This document shows positions 45,631 to 54,480 of a stretch of 64,000 bases of DNA, piece by piece. The DNA is from Agrococcus jenensis. Its GTDB lineage: Bacteria; Actinomycetota; Actinomycetes; Actinomycetales; Microbacteriaceae. Each line of letters begins with the position of its first letter. The stretch's first letter is position 1. The stretch is from NCBI RefSeq assembly GCF_003752465.1, contig NZ_RKHJ01000001.1, positions 1,922,001-1,986,000 of the forward strand. Reading direction: 5' to 3'. The notes below the pieces were generated by a model. It made no database searches. It was not told the DNA's origin and saw only the letters and a list, made by a program, of their open reading frames with translations. The translations under genes and the position numbers were made by a program.

Positions 45631-46710
45631 GTGACGAGCCTCGACGACCTCCCCATCCGCGACGACCTGCGCGGGCTGACGCCGTACGGCGCCCCGCAGC
45701 TCGACGTGCCGGTGCGGCTCAACGTCAACGAGAACGCCTACCGCGTGCCGGAGGCGGTCGCGCTCGACATCGTGCAGGAGATCGCTCGCGCGCTCCCGGA
45801 CGCGAACCGCTATCCGGACCGCGAGTTCGACGCGCTCCGCCGTGCCTTCGCCGACTACCTCGGGCACGGCCTCGAGCCCGCGCAGCTGTGGGCGGGCAAC
45901 GGCTCGAACGAGGTGCTGCAGCACGTGCTGCAGGCCTTCGGCGGCCCCGGCCGCTCGCTGCTGTCGTTCACCCCCACGTACTCGATGTACCCGCTGCTCG
46001 CGCAGGGCGTCGGCATGCGGTGGGTGCCGGTGCCGCGCGCCGCCGACTTCACCATCAGCCCGGACGCCGTGCGCGCCGCGATCGCCGAGCACGACCCGGA
46101 CGTCGTCTTCCTCTGCTCGCCCAACAACCCCACCGGCACGGCGATCGGCCTCGACGTCGTCGAGGCCGCCGCCGAGGCTGCGCGCGGCATCGTGCTCGTC
46201 GACGAGGCGTACGCCGAGTTCGCGCACGACCGCAGCCAGACCGCGCTCTCGCTGCTCGACCGGTACCCGCGCCTGCTGGTCTCCCGCACGATGAGCAAGG
46301 CGTTCGCGTTCGCCGGCATCCGCGTCGGCTACCTCGCCGCGCACCCCGCGGTCGTCGATGCGCTCCGGCTCGTCCGGCTCCCGTACCACCTGTCGGCGAT
46401 CACGCAGGCTGCTGCGGTCGCCGCGCTCCGCCACAGCGACGAGATGCTGTCGCGCGTCGACGAGCTGCGCACCCAGCGGGACCGGATCGTCGACGAGCTG
46501 ACGGCCATGGGCTTCGACCCCTACCCGTCCGACGCCAACTTCGTGCTCGTCGGCGGCGTCGCCGATCCGCAGGCGACGTTCCGCGCGCTGCTCGACCGCG
46601 GCATCCTCGTGCGCGACGTCGGCCTGCCGCACACGCTGCGCATCACCGCCGGCACGCGGGCCGAGACGAGCGCGCTGCTGGCCGCGATGGCCGAGCTCGG
46701 CGCGGAATAG
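45631..46710 (+). CDS. hisC: histidinol-phosphate aminotransferase
   Basis: 359 residues. PLP enzyme converting imidazole-acetol phosphate to histidinol phosphate. PLP lysine in [29 protein letters not shown] and the VDEAYAEF aspartate segment are present; [12 protein letters not shown] is the family N terminus. It opens a hisC-B-H-A run; hisD is not upstream, its usual place, because lexA and the LysM gene are there. Confidence 0.95.
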   Translation: MTSLDDLPIRDDLRGLTPYGAPQLDVPVRLNVNENAYRVPEAVALDIVQEIARALPDANRYPDREFDALRRAFADYLGHGLEPAQLWAGNGSNEVLQHVLQAFGGPGRSLLSFTPTYSMYPLLAQGVGMRWVPVPRAADFTISPDAVRAAIAEHDPDVVFLCSPNNPTGTAIGLDVVEAAAEAARGIVLVDEAYAEFAHDRSQTALSLLDRYPRLLVSRTMSKAFAFAGIRVGYLAAHPAVVDALRLVRLPYHLSAITQAAAVAALRHSDEMLSRVDELRTQRDRIVDELTAMGFDPYPSDANFVLVGGVADPQATFRALLDRGILVRDVGLPHTLRITAGTRAETSALLAAMAELGAE

Positions 46711-46713
46711 GAT
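46708..46713 (+). promoter_or_regulatory. -10 TAGGAT for hisB, built on the hisC stop codon
   Basis: The TAG of TAGGAT is the hisC stop. It ends 6 nt before ATG 46720. Confidence 0.5.
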
Positions 46714-46719
46714 CGACGC

Positions 46720-47319
46720 ATGGCCCGCACTGCTTCCATCGAGCGCACGACGAGCGAGTCGAGCATCCGCCTCTCGCTCGACCTCGACGGCGACGGCACC
46801 TCGTCGATCTCGACGACCGTGCCGTTCTACGACCACATGCTGACGGCCTTCGCGAAGCACTCGCTCATCGACCTCACGGTCGAGGCGTCCGGCGACACCG
46901 ACATCGACGCGCACCACACCGTCGAGGACACCGCGATCGCGCTCGGCCTCGCGCTCGCAGAGGCGCTCGGCGACAAGGCAGGGGTGCGGCGCTACGGCGA
47001 CGCCACCGTGCCGCTCGACGAGGCCCTCGCGCGCGCCGTCGTCGACCTCTCCGGTCGCCCCTTCCTCGTGCACGGCGGCGAGCCGGCCGGCTTCGAGCTC
47101 CACCGCATCGGCGGCCACTTCACCGGCTCGCTCGTGCGGCACGTCTTCGAGGCGATCACCCTGAACGCCCGGATCACCGCGCACGTCGAGGTGCTCGCCG
47201 GCCGCGATCCCCACCACGTCGCGGAGGCCGAGTTCAAGGCCTTCGCGCGCGCGCTCCGGGTCGCGGTCGAGCGCGACCCCCGCGTCACCGGCGTGCCGTC
47301 GACCAAGGGCGCGCTCTGA
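46720..47319 (+). CDS. hisB: imidazoleglycerol-phosphate dehydratase
   Basis: 199 residues, monofunctional actinobacterial HisB. It dehydrates imidazole glycerol phosphate to imidazole-acetol phosphate using Mn. Motifs: [28 protein letters not shown] and [11 protein letters not shown], with the His-rich metal sites; [13 protein letters not shown] near the end. It overlaps hisH by one base (TGATG). Confidence 0.96.
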   Translation: MARTASIERTTSESSIRLSLDLDGDGTSSISTTVPFYDHMLTAFAKHSLIDLTVEASGDTDIDAHHTVEDTAIALGLALAEALGDKAGVRRYGDATVPLDEALARAVVDLSGRPFLVHGGEPAGFELHRIGGHFTGSLVRHVFEAITLNARITAHVEVLAGRDPHHVAEAEFKAFARALRVAVERDPRVTGVPSTKGAL

Positions 47320-47954
47320 TGGCGGCGCGTCCCCGCGTCGCCCTGCTCGACTACGGGCTCGGCAACGTGCACTCCGCCGCGAAGGCGCTCGAGGCGGCCG
47401 GCGCCGACGTGACGCTCACCGCCGACCGCAGCGCGGTCATGGAGGCCGACGGCCTCGTCGTGCCGGGCGTCGGCTCGATGGCCGCGTGCATGGCCGGCAT
47501 CCAGGCGATCCGCGGCGGCGAGCTCATCGGCCGACGCCTCGCGGGCTCTCGCCCGGTGCTCGGCATCTGCGTGGGCATGCAGGTGCTCTTCTCGAGCGGC
47601 GAGGAGGGCGGCAGCCCGACCGTCGGCCTCGACGAGTGGCCCGGCACGATCCGCCGGCTGCAGGCCGACATCCTGCCCCACATGGGCTGGGCGCAGGTCG
47701 ACGCCCCCGACGACTCCACGCTCTTCGCCGGGCTCCGCGACGAGCGCTTCTACTTCGTGCACTCCTACGCGGCCACCGAGTGGAGCATCGACCCGCACCC
47801 GCGCATCCGCCAGCCGCGCGTGACGTGGGCCGAGCACGGCGAGCGATTCATCGCCGCCGTCGAGAACGGCCCCCTCGCCGCCACCCAGTTCCACCCCGAG
47901 AAGTCGGGCGACGCGGGCATCCGCCTGCTGCGGAACTGGGTCAGCGGCCTCTGA
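47319..47954 (+). CDS. hisH: imidazole glycerol phosphate synthase glutaminase subunit HisH
   Basis: 211 residues. It supplies ammonia from glutamine to HisF. Class I amidotransferase triad: Cys in [11 protein letters not shown], His-Glu in [25 protein letters not shown] is the family N terminus. The partner hisF is not in the window. A 30-bp gap precedes hisA. Confidence 0.95.
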   Translation: MAARPRVALLDYGLGNVHSAAKALEAAGADVTLTADRSAVMEADGLVVPGVGSMAACMAGIQAIRGGELIGRRLAGSRPVLGICVGMQVLFSSGEEGGSPTVGLDEWPGTIRRLQADILPHMGWAQVDAPDDSTLFAGLRDERFYFVHSYAATEWSIDPHPRIRQPRVTWAEHGERFIAAVENGPLAATQFHPEKSGDAGIRLLRNWVSGL

Positions 47955-47984
47955 GCTCCTACCCCCGGAAGGCATCGAACCCCC

Positions 47985-48734
47985 ATGACCGACTTCAACC
48001 AGTCGCCCAAGCTCCAGCTGCTGCCCGCCATCGACGTCGCCGACGGCAAGGCGGTGCGGCTGACGCAGGGCAAGGCCGGCACCGAGACGTCGTTCGGCAG
48101 CCCGGTCGAGGCCGCCGAGGACTGGGTGCGGCAGGGCGCCGAGTGGCTGCACCTCGTCGACCTCGACGCCGCCTTCGGCCGCGGCGACAACCGCGGCGTG
48201 ATCAAGAAGGTCATCAAGGCGGTCCGCGGCCGGGTGCAGGTCGAGCTCTCGGGCGGCATCCGCGACGAGTCCTCGCTCGAGGCCGCGCTCGCCACCGGCG
48301 TGAAGCGCATCAACCTCGGCACCGCGGCCCTCGAGAACCCGGAGTGGACGGCCTCCGTCATCGCGGAGTACGGCGAGCAGATCGCGGTGGGCCTCGACGT
48401 GCGCGGCACCACGCTCGCGGCACGAGGCTGGACCCAGGACGGCGGCGACCTGTGGGATGTGCTCGATCGGCTCGAGGCCGCCGGGTGCAGCCGCTACGTG
48501 GTCACCGACGTCACGAAGGACGGCACCCTCCAGGGCCCGAACATCGAGCTGCTGCGGCAGGTCGCCGAGCGCACCGAGAAGCCCGTCGTCGCCTCCGGCG
48601 GCATCGCGAGCCTCGACGACATCGCCGCGCTCCGCGAGCTCGTGCCGCACGGCGTCGAGGGCGCCATCGTCGGCAAGGCGCTCTACGCGGGCGCGTTCAC
48701 GCTCGCCGCCGCGCTCGACGTCGCGAGTGCCTGA
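47985..48734 (+). CDS. hisA: phosphoribosyl isomerase HisA/PriA
   Basis: 249 residues, TIM barrel. It isomerises ProFAR to PRFAR; the actinobacterial PriA form also acts as TrpF on [18 protein letters not shown] (catalytic Asp), [23 protein letters not shown] and [13 protein letters not shown] (second Asp) with VASGGIAS are present. Whether it is bifunctional cannot be decided here, though RGW-region and actinobacterial origin favour PriA. It overlaps the SseB gene by 8 bp. Confidence 0.95.
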   Translation: MTDFNQSPKLQLLPAIDVADGKAVRLTQGKAGTETSFGSPVEAAEDWVRQGAEWLHLVDLDAAFGRGDNRGVIKKVIKAVRGRVQVELSGGIRDESSLEAALATGVKRINLGTAALENPEWTASVIAEYGEQIAVGLDVRGTTLAARGWTQDGGDLWDVLDRLEAAGCSRYVVTDVTKDGTLQGPNIELLRQVAERTEKPVVASGGIASLDDIAALRELVPHGVEGAIVGKALYAGAFTLAAALDVASA

Positions 48735-49548
48735 GGCGGCAGACTCGGCCGGGCGGCCGTGGGCCGGCCGCTCGTTCGACCACCACGACACCGCCTACGC
48801 CGGCGACGACGGCTCGCCGCCCGCCGGCTACCGGGAGGCGGTGCGCGCCCTCGCCGACGGGACCGCCGGCCGGGCAGCCGTCGTCGACGCGCTGCGCGGC
48901 GAGCGCCTGCTCGTGCCGCTGCTCGCGGCGGCGGGGGAGATGGGCGTCGACGACCGCGGCAGGACCGTCGACAAGACGCAGGAGCTGTCGATCGTCACGG
49001 TGCTGGGTCCCGACGGCGAGCCGATCCTGCCGATGTTCTCGGGCGTCGACGCCATGCAGGCGTGGAACCCGCGGGCACGCCCGGTGCCCACGAGCGTCCA
49101 GCGCGCCGCGGCTGCCGCGCTGGACGGACCGGCGCGCATCGTCGTCGACCCGGGCGGCGAGGGCGAGTTCGTGCTCGGCCGCTCGATGCTCACCGCGCTG
49201 CTGACCGACGAGCCCTGGCGCTGGGGGGTCGAGGATCCGGCCGTGCACGCCGCCGTGCTCGACGCGCTGCTCGCAGCACCGGCCGTGCAGGCGGTCGTGC
49301 TCGCGACGGGCGATCCGCGCTGCACGCTGGTCGGCGCGGAGCTCGAGGTGCACGCGCTCGTCGACCGCACGCCCGACGCCGCCGGCCAGGTGCAGCGCGC
49401 GGCGCAGGCGCTCGGCGGCGCGGAGGTCGTGCGGGAGCGCATCGCGAGCGTCGCCGTGCGGGTGCACCGCTGGGACGGCGGTGCCGCGAGCCTGCCGCTC
49501 GTGGCGCCCGCAGCGCTCGCCGTCACGCGCGCCGAGCTCGAGCGCTAG
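48727..49548 (+). CDS. SseB-family protein
   Basis: 273 residues from GTG 48727, inside the end of hisA. The central segment [17 protein letters not shown]...[36 protein letters not shown] matches the SseB N-terminal domain, and [18 protein letters not shown] is typical of the actinobacterial members adjacent to hisA. No catalytic residues are known for the family. Its stop shares a CTAG with the convergent DUF1844 gene. Confidence 0.82.
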   Translation: MPEAADSAGRPWAGRSFDHHDTAYAGDDGSPPAGYREAVRALADGTAGRAAVVDALRGERLLVPLLAAAGEMGVDDRGRTVDKTQELSIVTVLGPDGEPILPMFSGVDAMQAWNPRARPVPTSVQRAAAAALDGPARIVVDPGGEGEFVLGRSMLTALLTDEPWRWGVEDPAVHAAVLDALLAAPAVQAVVLATGDPRCTLVGAELEVHALVDRTPDAAGQVQRAAQALGGAEVVRERIASVAVRVHRWDGGAASLPLVAPAALAVTRAELER

Positions 49549-49901
49549 TTGACCGGCCCGGTGAACTTCTCGCCCGGACCCTTGCCGGGCGCGTCGGGGA
49601 TGGTGCTCGCCTCGCGGAAGGCGAGCTGCACCGAGCGCAGGCCGTCGCGCAGCGGCGCGGCGTGGATGCCGCCGATCTCGGCCGCGGCGGCCGTCACGAG
49701 CCCTGCGAGGGCGTTGATGAGCTTCCGCGCCTCGTCGAGGTCGAGCTGCTGCTCGGGGTCGTCGGCGAGCCCGACCTTCACGGCGGCCGCGCTCAGCAGG
49801 TGGATCGCGACGGTGTTGATCAGCTCGACCGCGGGCACCTCGGCGATGTCGCGCATCTCGGCGATGGCGTCGTCGTGGTCGTGCTGCATCGCGTCGGTCA
49901 T
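49545..49901 (-). CDS. DUF1844 family protein
   Basis: 118 residues. VPAVELINTVAIHLLSAAAVKVGLADDPEQQLDLDEARKLINALAGLVTAA matches the DUF1844 core (paired helices), with an acidic His-rich N terminus and a charged tail ([11 protein letters not shown]). Function unknown. ATG 49901 has GGGAGAAGAG upstream. Such genes commonly sit beside infC in actinobacteria. Divergent from infC, convergent with SseB. Confidence 0.85.
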   Translation of the reverse strand: MTDAMQHDHDDAIAEMRDIAEVPAVELINTVAIHLLSAAAVKVGLADDPEQQLDLDEARKLINALAGLVTAAAAEIGGIHAAPLRDGLRSVQLAFREASTIPDAPGKGPGEKFTGPVN

Positions 49902-49931
49902 CGCACTCTTCTCCCGAAGGTCGGTCTCTGG

Positions 49932-49937
49932 TAGGCT
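49932..49937 (+). promoter_or_regulatory. -10 TAGGCT for the infC operon
   Basis: Predicts a transcript start near 49944 and a ~180-nt untranslated leader. Confidence 0.55.
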
Positions 49938-49943
49938 TCTGCA

Positions 49944-50125
49944 GGTTTCGGGCTTCGCGCCCGGAGGTGAAAGAGGAGCAATCCCACCCGCAGTCGTTCC
50001 AGGCTAACGGGTCAACGGCACCGCGACGCTTCGTCGCCAGGTGCTGAGCCGCGCAGCAGATCCGCGCGTCGGCTCCTCGTTCGCCGTGCACCAGCACACA
50101 GCACGCAAACGAGAAGGAGCCCGCG
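49944..50125 (+). ncRNA. infC operon leader
   Basis: About 180 nt without a credible gene. It begins with a CGGGC/GCCCG hairpin (49949-49963) and ends with GAGAAGGAG (50111-50119). infC-rpmI-rplT leaders regulate through L20 or attenuation in other phyla; no recognised L20 leader could be confirmed by eye. Confidence 0.4.
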
Positions 50126-51202
50126 ATCAGCGATCCCCGCACCAATGAGCGCATCCGCGTCCCTGAAGTCCGACTGGTCGGCCCTGCCGGCGAGCAGGTC
50201 GGCGTCGTCCGGGTCGAGGATGCCCTTCGCCTTGCCCGCGAGGCAGAGCTCGACCTCGTCGAGGTCGCGCCCGACGCCCGCCCGCCCGTCGTCAAGATCA
50301 TGGACTTCGGCAAGTTCAAGTACGAGCAGGCTCAGAAGGTCAAGGAAGCACGTCGCAACCAGGCGAACACGGTCCTCAAGGAGGTCCGGTTCCGGCTCAA
50401 GATCGACGAGCACGACTACGAGACCAAGCGCAAGCGCGCCGAGGGCTTCCTGAAGGCCGGCGACAAGGTCAAGGCCATGATCCTGTTCCGCGGCCGCGAG
50501 CAGTCGCGCCCCGAGCTGGGTGTGCGCCTGCTGCAGCGCTTCGCGGAGGACATCGGCGAGTTCGGCTCGGTCGAGTCGTCGCCGACGATCGACGGACGCA
50601 ACATGGTCATGATCGTCGGTCCGATGCGCTCGAAGTCGGACGCGAAGGCGGAGCTCAACGCCGCCCGCTCGGCCCAGCGCGCCGCCGACCAGGAGAAGCG
50701 TCGTGCCGAGGCCGAGCGCCAGGCGGCGCACCAGGCCGCCCTCGATGCCGAGCGTCCCGCTCGTCCGGTGCTGCCCGCCCGCAGCGCCGCGACCGGTGAC
50801 TCGGAGTCGCGCTCGTCGCGCCCCTCGACCGGCACCTCGCGGCCGGCCAGCAGCTCGCGCCCCGCGAGCAGCTCGTCGTCGCGCCCGTCGAGCGCCTCGA
50901 GCTCGTCGCGCCCGTCGTCGGAGTCGTCGGACTCGCGCCCCCGCCAGACGGCGCGCACCGTGCAGCCGACCCCGGCCGGCGCACCGCGCCCGTCCATGGC
51001 GCCGCGCCCCGCGTCCGCGTCGCCCGCCGCCGCGAAGCCGGCCGGCACCCCTTCCGCCGCGCCCGCGGCTCCGAAGCCCGCCGCGAAGCCCGCGGTCCCG
51101 AAGCCCGCGGCCACGCCCGCGGCGCCCTCGGCGGCCGGCAAGCCCGCAGCGCCCAAGGCCAAGCCCGCAGGTCCGCCCGCCGGCAAGCCAGCATCCGAGT
51201 AG
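50126..51202 (+). CDS. infC: translation initiation factor IF-3 with ATC start and long C-terminal extension
   Basis: 358 residues if started at ATC 50126 ([19 protein letters not shown]...), the only start that restores the complete IF-3 N-terminal domain; no ATG, GTG or TTG exists in frame upstream before the TGA at 50045. AAGGAG is 7 nt before it. The IF-3 core (residues 1-~168, with [13 protein letters not shown] at the linker and [10 protein letters not shown] near the end) is normal. Residues ~169-358 are a Ser/Pro/Arg then Ala/Pro/Lys low-complexity tail, about doubling the usual size. Confidence 0.92.
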   Translation: MSDPRTNERIRVPEVRLVGPAGEQVGVVRVEDALRLAREAELDLVEVAPDARPPVVKIMDFGKFKYEQAQKVKEARRNQANTVLKEVRFRLKIDEHDYETKRKRAEGFLKAGDKVKAMILFRGREQSRPELGVRLLQRFAEDIGEFGSVESSPTIDGRNMVMIVGPMRSKSDAKAELNAARSAQRAADQEKRRAEAERQAAHQAALDAERPARPVLPARSAATGDSESRSSRPSTGTSRPASSSRPASSSSSRPSSASSSSRPSSESSDSRPRQTARTVQPTPAGAPRPSMAPRPASASPAAAKPAGTPSAAPAAPKPAAKPAVPKPAATPAAPSAAGKPAAPKAKPAGPPAGKPASE

Positions 51203-51212
51203 GAGAAAAAGA

Positions 51213-51407
51213 ATGCCCAAGCAGAAGACGCACTCCGGTGCGAAGAAGCGCTTCAAGATCACCGGCACCGGCAAGATCCGCAAGCAGCAGGCCGGCATGC
51301 GCCACAACCTCGAGGTGAAGTCGTCGGTCCAGACGCGCCGCCTCAACAAGGACAAGGTGCTCGCGCCCGCCGACGCCAAGATCATCAAGAAGCTGCTCGC
51401 CCGCTGA
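51213..51407 (+). CDS. rpmI: 50S ribosomal protein L35
   Basis: 64 residues, standard. MPKQKTHSGAKKRFKITGTGKIRKQQAGMRHNLEVKSS and the basic C terminus are diagnostic. ATG 51213 follows AGGAGAAAAAG and is 10 bp after infC. The longer open frame upstream is the infC tail read out of frame. Confidence 0.98.
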   Translation: MPKQKTHSGAKKRFKITGTGKIRKQQAGMRHNLEVKSSVQTRRLNKDKVLAPADAKIIKKLLAR

Positions 51408-51441
51408 CGCGCGCGACTGAGAGACAAGAGAGAACAGACTC

Positions 51442-51828
51442 ATGGCACGTGTCAAGAGGGCGGTCAACGCCCACAAGAAGCGTCGCGTCATCCTCGAGCA
51501 GGCCTCCGGCTACCGGGGCCAGCGCTCGCGCCTGTACCGCAAGGCGAAGGAGCAGCTGCTCCACTCGCACGTCTACGCCTTCCGTGACCGCAAGGCCAAG
51601 AAGGGCGACTTCCGCCGCCTGTGGATCCAGCGCATCAACGCCGCGTCGCGCGCGAACGGCCTGACCTACAACCGCCTGATCCAGGGCCTCGGCCTCGCGG
51701 GCATCGAGGTCGACCGTCGCATGCTCGCCGAGCTCGCCGTGCACGAGCCCGCCACGTTCGCGACCCTCGTCGAGGCAGCGAAGGCGGCCCTGCCGGCCGA
51801 CACGTCGGCGCCGAAGAACGCAGCCTGA
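51442..51828 (+). CDS. rplT: 50S ribosomal protein L20
   Basis: 128 residues. Early 23S rRNA assembly protein. [38 protein letters not shown] and [22 protein letters not shown] are the L20 hallmarks; an Ala/Pro tail ends the protein. The methyltransferase start follows 1 bp after the stop, so termination of this operon may use the hairpin inside that gene. Confidence 0.98.
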   Translation: MARVKRAVNAHKKRRVILEQASGYRGQRSRLYRKAKEQLLHSHVYAFRDRKAKKGDFRRLWIQRINAASRANGLTYNRLIQGLGLAGIEVDRRMLAELAVHEPATFATLVEAAKAALPADTSAPKNAA

Positions 51829-51829
51829 C

Positions 51830-52639
51830 ATGCTCGACAGCCCCCGCGCGCCCCGCGTGCGAGAGGCTGCGAGACTCCAGCAGCGAACAGCCCGGTCATC
51901 GACCGGGCTGTTCCTGTTGGAGGGCCCCGCGTCGCTCGACGAGGCGGTGCGCTGGCAGCCCGCGCAGCTCGTCGAGGTCTTCGTCACCGACGCCGCGCGC
52001 GAGCGCCACGCCGACCTGCTCGAGCGGGCCGGGCAGCATGCCACGCTGACCGCCGTCTCCGACCGCGCGCTCGCCGCGCTCGCCGACACCGTGCACCCGC
52101 AGGGCGTCGTGGCCGTCGCCCGCCAGTCGCCCGTGCGGCTCGAGGACGCGATCGAGCGCGCCGCCGCAGAGGAGCACCCGCTCGTCGCGATCCTCCACGA
52201 GGTGCGCGACCCCGGCAACCTCGGCACGATCCTGCGCGCGGCCGACGCCGCCGGCGCATCCGCCGTCATCGTCACGGCCAACTCCGTCGACCCCTACGCG
52301 CCCAAGGTCGTGCGCGCCACCACCGGGTCGCTCTTCCACGTCGACATCGCCGTCGGCGCCTCGACGCTCGACGCCGTCGAGGCCGCTGCGGCCGCCGGGC
52401 TCTCGGTGCTCGCGGCCGACGTGACGGGGGAGGACCTCGTCGCGCTGCAGGCCGAGGGCGTGCTCGCCCGACCCACCGCGTGGCTGTTCGGCAACGAGGC
52501 GCGCGGGCTCGACGCCAAGACGCTCGCCCTCGCGGACCGCGCGGTGCGGCTGCCCGTCTACGGACGCGCGGAGTCGCTCAACCTCGCGACCGCTGCGTCG
52601 GTCTGCCTCTACCAGAGCGCGTTCGCCCAGCGCAGCTGA
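51830..52639 (+). CDS. SpoU-family 2'-O-ribose rRNA methyltransferase
   Basis: 269 residues. N-terminal RNA-binding domain (ARSSTGLFLLEGPASLDEAV), then the SPOUT knot: motif 1 LHEVRDPGNLGTILRAADAAGAS, motif 2 LFGNEARGLD and motif 3 RLPVYGRAESLNLATAASVCLYQ, which form the SAM-binding trefoil. Target nucleotide unknown (TsnR/RlmB-like). ATG 51830 is next to the rplT stop; the gene between rplT and pheS is also a SpoU methylase in mycobacteria (recalled). Confidence 0.92.
   Translation: MLDSPRAPRVREAARLQQRTARSSTGLFLLEGPASLDEAVRWQPAQLVEVFVTDAARERHADLLERAGQHATLTAVSDRALAALADTVHPQGVVAVARQSPVRLEDAIERAAAEEHPLVAILHEVRDPGNLGTILRAADAAGASAVIVTANSVDPYAPKVVRATTGSLFHVDIAVGASTLDAVEAAAAAGLSVLAADVTGEDLVALQAEGVLARPTAWLFGNEARGLDAKTLALADRAVRLPVYGRAESLNLATAASVCLYQSAFAQRS
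51885..51913 (+). terminator. terminator-like hairpin inside the methyltransferase gene
   Basis: Perfect 13-bp stem (51885-51897 with 51901-51913) and a 3-nt loop, followed by CTGTTGG, located 57 bp after the rplT stop and within codons 19-28 of the next gene. Confidence 0.6.
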
Positions 52640-52705
52640 CGGGCGCCGTGTAACCGTTTCGTTTCGATCCGGGGATCGCGCGCTCAGCCGGGCCATAGGT
52701 CGTGC

Positions 52706-52711
52706 TTTGAT
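52706..52711 (+). promoter_or_regulatory. candidate -10 TTTGAT for gluA
   Basis: Ends 6 nt before ATG 52718 (leaderless spacing) but departs from TAnnnT, so support is weaker. The 78-bp gap also has TTTCGTTTCG at 52658-52667 of unknown meaning. Confidence 0.35.
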
Positions 52712-52717
52712 GGCGGC

Positions 52718-53455
52718 ATGCAGCCCCTCGTCGAGCTCGACCACGTCAACAAGCACTACGGCGAACTCCACGTGCTGAACGACATCAACGTCAGCATCCC
52801 CAAGGGCCAGGTCGTCGTCGTCATCGGGCCCTCCGGCTCCGGCAAGTCGACGTTCTGCCGCGCCATCAACCGCCTCGAGACGATCGACGACGGCGAGATC
52901 CGCATCGACGGCGTCAAGCTGCCCTCCGAGGGCAAGGGCCTCGCGCAGCTGCGGGCCGACGTCGGCATGGTCTTCCAGTCGTTCAACCTCTTCGCGCACA
53001 AGTCGATCCTCGAGAACGTGACCCTCGGCCCGATGAAGGTGCGGGGCAAGAAGCGCAAGGAGGCGGAGGAGCAGGCGATGGTGCTGCTCGAGCGCGTCGG
53101 CATCGCCAACCAGGCCAACAAGATGCCCGCCCAGCTCTCGGGCGGGCAGCAGCAGCGCGTCGCGATCGCCCGTTCGCTCGCGATGGAGCCGAAGCTCATG
53201 CTCTTCGACGAGCCCACGAGCGCGCTCGACCCCGAGATGATCAACGAGGTGCTGGACGTCATGGTCGAGCTCGCGCACGGCGGCATGACCATGATCACGG
53301 TCACGCACGAGATGGGCTTCGCCCGCAAGGCGGCGGACCGCGTGCTCTTCATGGCCGACGGCAAGGTGCTCGAGGACTCGACGCCGGAGTCGTTCTTCTC
53401 GAACCCGCAGACCGAGCGGGCCCAGGACTTCCTGTCGAAGATCCTCACCCACTGA
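52718..53455 (+). CDS. gluA: amino-acid ABC transporter ATP-binding protein (GluA type)
   Basis: 245 residues, cytosolic. Walker A GPSGSGKST (about residues 37-45), Q-loop FQSFNLFAH, signature LSGGQQQR, Walker B LMLFDEPTSALDPE, switch histidine in TVTHEM. It belongs to the polar-amino-acid importer family. Gene content and order (ATPase, binding protein, two permeases) match gluABCD glutamate importers of corynebacteria; substrate is inferred from that. Confidence 0.9.
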   Translation: MQPLVELDHVNKHYGELHVLNDINVSIPKGQVVVVIGPSGSGKSTFCRAINRLETIDDGEIRIDGVKLPSEGKGLAQLRADVGMVFQSFNLFAHKSILENVTLGPMKVRGKKRKEAEEQAMVLLERVGIANQANKMPAQLSGGQQQRVAIARSLAMEPKLMLFDEPTSALDPEMINEVLDVMVELAHGGMTMITVTHEMGFARKAADRVLFMADGKVLEDSTPESFFSNPQTERAQDFLSKILTH

Positions 53456-53493
53456 CCCCTTCCCGAAGCACCACCACTCAAGGAGAAGCACCC

Positions 53494-54417
53494 ATGCGCA
53501 CCAAGCTGACGCTGGGCGTCGCCGCCGTCGCGGTCCTCGCCCTCACCGCGTGCGGCGGCCCTGCCGGCACCACGTCGTCCGAGGCCCCCGAGGAGCCCGC
53601 GGAGACGGGCGCGGCCACCGAGCACCCCTACGGCCTGGAGGTCGCCGAGGCGCCCGAGTTCGAGGCCGGCACCACCATGGCCGAGCTCGCCGAGGCAGGC
53701 TCGATCACGATCGGCACGAAGTTCGACCAGCCGCTGTTCGGCCTCGTCGGCCCGGACGGCGCGCCCGAGGGCTTCGACGTCGCCGTCGGCTCCCTGATCG
53801 CGGCCGAGCTGGGCATCCCGTTCGAGGGCATCCAGTGGGAGGAGACCGTCTCCGCCAACCGCGAGACGTTCATCGAGAACGGCACCGTCGACCTCGTCGC
53901 GGCGACGTACACGATCAACGACGCCCGCAAGGAGAAGATCGACTTCGCCGGGCCGTACTACGAGGCCGGCCAGGCGCTCATGGTGCTGGCGGGCAACCCC
54001 GAGGGCCTCACCGGTCCCGATGACGTCTCCGGCCTCCAGGTCTGCTCCGTCGAGGGCTCGACCCCGGCAGCGCGCATCGTCGACGAGTACGGCGCCGTGC
54101 TGAACGCGACCGACACCTACTCCAACTGCCTCGACCCGCTGCGCAACGGGCAGGTCGTCGCGGTCACGACCGACAACGTGATCCTGGCCGGCTTCGTCGA
54201 CCAGAACGCCGGCGAGTTCGAGCTCGTCGACGGCGGCGCGACCTTCACGCAGGAGCCCTACGGCCTCGGCATCGAGAAGGGTGACGACGAGTTCCGCACG
54301 TTCATCAACGACGTGCTCGAGGAGGCCGTCGCCGACGGCACCATGGCGTCGCTCTGGGAGCAGACGGCAGGCGCTGTGCTGCCGACCCCCGAGTTCCCGG
54401 CACCCGACCGCTACTGA
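53494..54417 (+). CDS. gluB: amino-acid ABC transporter substrate-binding lipoprotein (GluB type)
   Basis: 307 residues. Signal peptide with lipobox LTAC (Cys at residue 19) anchors it outside the membrane. SBP family 3 features: ITIGTKFDQPLFGLVGPDGAPEGFDVAVGSLIAAELG, DLVAATYTINDARKEKIDFAGPYYEAGQ and VCSVEGSTPAARI. It should bind glutamate or a related amino acid. RBS AAGGAG at 53479-53484. A strong hairpin separates it from gluC. Confidence 0.9.
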   Translation: MRTKLTLGVAAVAVLALTACGGPAGTTSSEAPEEPAETGAATEHPYGLEVAEAPEFEAGTTMAELAEAGSITIGTKFDQPLFGLVGPDGAPEGFDVAVGSLIAAELGIPFEGIQWEETVSANRETFIENGTVDLVAATYTINDARKEKIDFAGPYYEAGQALMVLAGNPEGLTGPDDVSGLQVCSVEGSTPAARIVDEYGAVLNATDTYSNCLDPLRNGQVVAVTTDNVILAGFVDQNAGEFELVDGGATFTQEPYGLGIEKGDDEFRTFINDVLEEAVADGTMASLWEQTAGAVLPTPEFPAPDRY

Positions 54418-54430
54418 TCGATCACCCGAG

Positions 54431-54462
54431 CCGGGTGCGGGAGGTCCTCCTCCCGCACCCGG
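54431..54462 (+). terminator. intra-operon hairpin between gluB and gluC
   Basis: Perfect 14-bp GC-rich stem (54431-54444 with 54449-54462), TCCT loop. Probably a partial terminator or 3'-end stabiliser that keeps binding-protein mRNA more abundant than permease mRNA. Confidence 0.7.
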
Positions 54463-54480
54463 CCGCCGGATGAGGGACTG

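Noticed and set aside
49967..50047. 26-codon frame (GTG start) in the infC leader as a leader peptide
   Set aside because: Ribosome-like GGAGG abuts the start with no spacing and codons show no run of a regulatory amino acid.
50145..50453. ATG-initiated frame near the infC start
   Set aside because: Out of frame with IF-3; low-complexity product.
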